Both the position numbers and the translations under genes were made by a program. From contig JBDKFM010000058.1 in NCBI GenBank assembly GCA_039798685.1, positions 1 through 7,463 of the forward strand: DNA of 7,463 nt. Direction: 5' to 3'. The notes below the pieces were generated by a model that saw only the letters and a list, made by a program, of their open reading frames with translations, made no database searches and was not told where the DNA came from. Of the stretch, positions 6,891 to 7,463 are shown piece by piece (the first letter of the stretch is position 1; each line of letters starts with the position of its first letter). This stretch comes from JACPGQ01 sp039798685 (GTDB lineage Bacteria; Patescibacteriota; Microgenomatia; Levybacterales; UBA12049).

Positions 6891-7405
6891 TTTACTCTTT
6901 GCTTACCAATATTTTTTATAAACTTAGCAGGGTTACCTCCGACCAGCGAATTTGCCGGAACGTCTTTTGTGACAACGCTTCCAGCTGCAATGACTGCATT
7001 GTCACCGATCGTTACCCCTCCAATAATAATTGCCCTCGAATAAATCCTGACATTCCTTCCTATGATGATCGGCTTTGCCCTCACTACTGAGAAGTCAGTA
7101 AGATCATGAGCTGCTGTCGCAAGAATGCATTGCCATCCAAATGAAGAATTTTCTCCAATCACAATAGGCGCGTAGTCCATAATCAAACAATCTCCAAAAT
7201 GGACATTGACGGCCGTCACATTTCCATAAAAGCACAAAAAACCTGGAAAAAATTCAATCTGAGAACAGCTTTTCATCCATTTTTTAATAATAAATTTTAC
7301 TGGAGGTAAAAAAAGAGGAAAACGCAGCATCATTAATAAAAGGATTAACTTATTTTTTTTTGGAAGATTGCCTTTAAAAATATATTCTTTCTGAAGTGCT
7401 TTCAT
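6887..7405 (-). CDS. hexapeptide-repeat (LbH) acyltransferase
   Basis: A 172-aa left-handed beta-helix acyltransferase of the WcaF/NodL/maltose O-acetyltransferase type, likely to O-acetylate a sugar of the glycan using acetyl-CoA. Irregular hexapeptide repeats run from about 61 to 147, with the coils NVTAVNVHFG, PIVIGENSSFG, PIIIGRNVRIYSRAIIIGGVTIG and AVIAAGSVV. His100 in AAHD is the probable catalytic His, and GGNPAKFIKNI (156-166) is the hallmark C-terminal segment. The N-terminal ~45 residues are hydrophobic and basic, perhaps membrane-associated. The ATG at 7405 has only an AGG-type site about 10 nt upstream. The same frame is open for 19 more codons to the window edge with no ATG/GTG/TTG start, so a longer protein cannot be excluded, although 172 aa is already close to normal. 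The stop overlaps the next gene by 4 nt. Substrate and acyl group are inferred. Confidence 0.85.
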   Translation of the reverse strand: MKALQKEYIFKGNLPKKNKLILLLMMLRFPLFLPPVKFIIKKWMKSCSQIEFFPGFLCFYGNVTAVNVHFGDCLIMDYAPIVIGENSSFGWQCILATAAHDLTDFSVVRAKPIIIGRNVRIYSRAIIIGGVTIGDNAVIAAGSVVTKDVPANSLVGGNPAKFIKNIGKQRVK

Positions 7406-7439
7406 GATTTGCTTACCTTGACAATATGTTTGTACTGTT

Positions 7440-7445
7440 ATTATA
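7440..7445 (-). promoter_or_regulatory. possible -10 element (TATAAT) upstream of the acyltransferase gene
   Basis: A perfect TATAAT on the minus strand, ending 34 nt before the ATG at 7405, could start transcription of the seven-gene operon with a short leader. The -35 region would lie at or beyond the window edge, so it cannot be checked. In AT-rich DNA such hexamers arise by chance, and the operon may well continue further upstream. Confidence 0.2.
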
Positions 7446-7463
7446 ATCGAATTAGATTTCTTG

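Noticed and set aside
1..7463. CRISPR arrays, tRNA genes, insertion sequences or a defence system
   Set aside because: No regularly spaced repeats, cloverleaf-like segments, transposase motifs or defence-type domains were found; all genes fit glycan biosynthesis.

Overview
This 7463-base window is part of a surface-polysaccharide (capsule, LPS O-antigen or other cell-envelope glycan) biosynthesis locus from a bacterium. It is moderately AT-rich (roughly 40% GC by eye), rich in lysine codons and homopolymeric A/T tracts, and packed with no spacing between genes. TAA, TAG and TGA all act as stops, so codes that reassign TGA are unlikely. The taxon cannot be fixed. Compact overlapping genes with mostly weak Shine-Dalgarno sites would fit an uncultured lineage such as Patescibacteria/CPR, but that is only a guess.

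Layout: eight protein genes cover almost the whole window, and no stretch over about 60 bases lacks a gene. One gene, a GDPD-type phosphodiesterase, lies on the plus strand at the left edge. The other seven are on the minus strand in one convergent block, read from the right edge leftwards: hexapeptide-repeat acyltransferase, GT2 glycosyltransferase, GDP-L-fucose-synthase-like epimerase/reductase, GT4 glycosyltransferase, FGGY carbohydrate kinase, sugar nucleotidyltransferase A and sugar nucleotidyltransferase B. Successive junctions overlap by 4, 8, 35, 4 and 4 nt, and the last has a 6-nt gap. They are almost certainly one translationally coupled operon. The plus-strand gene and the last minus-strand gene overlap tail to tail by 23 nt.

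How the genes may work together: the Fcl-like protein would supply a GDP-6-deoxyhexose such as GDP-L-fucose, although its dehydratase partner (Gmd) is not in the window. The two glycosyltransferases and the acyltransferase would assemble and decorate a glycan. The FGGY kinase and two tandem nucleotidyltransferases form a sub-module that could phosphorylate a free sugar or polyol and then activate it as an NDP/CDP derivative. The GDPD-like enzyme could act on a phosphodiester in the same polymer. The kinase-nucleotidyltransferase module is the most unusual part: the kinase lacks the usual DxGT phosphate loop, and the paired nucleotidyltransferases have diverged from each other in their active-site segments. 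No tRNA, rRNA, CRISPR array, insertion sequence or large repeat was seen. Both outermost genes sit in frames that stay open to the window edge, so their N-termini are not certain.
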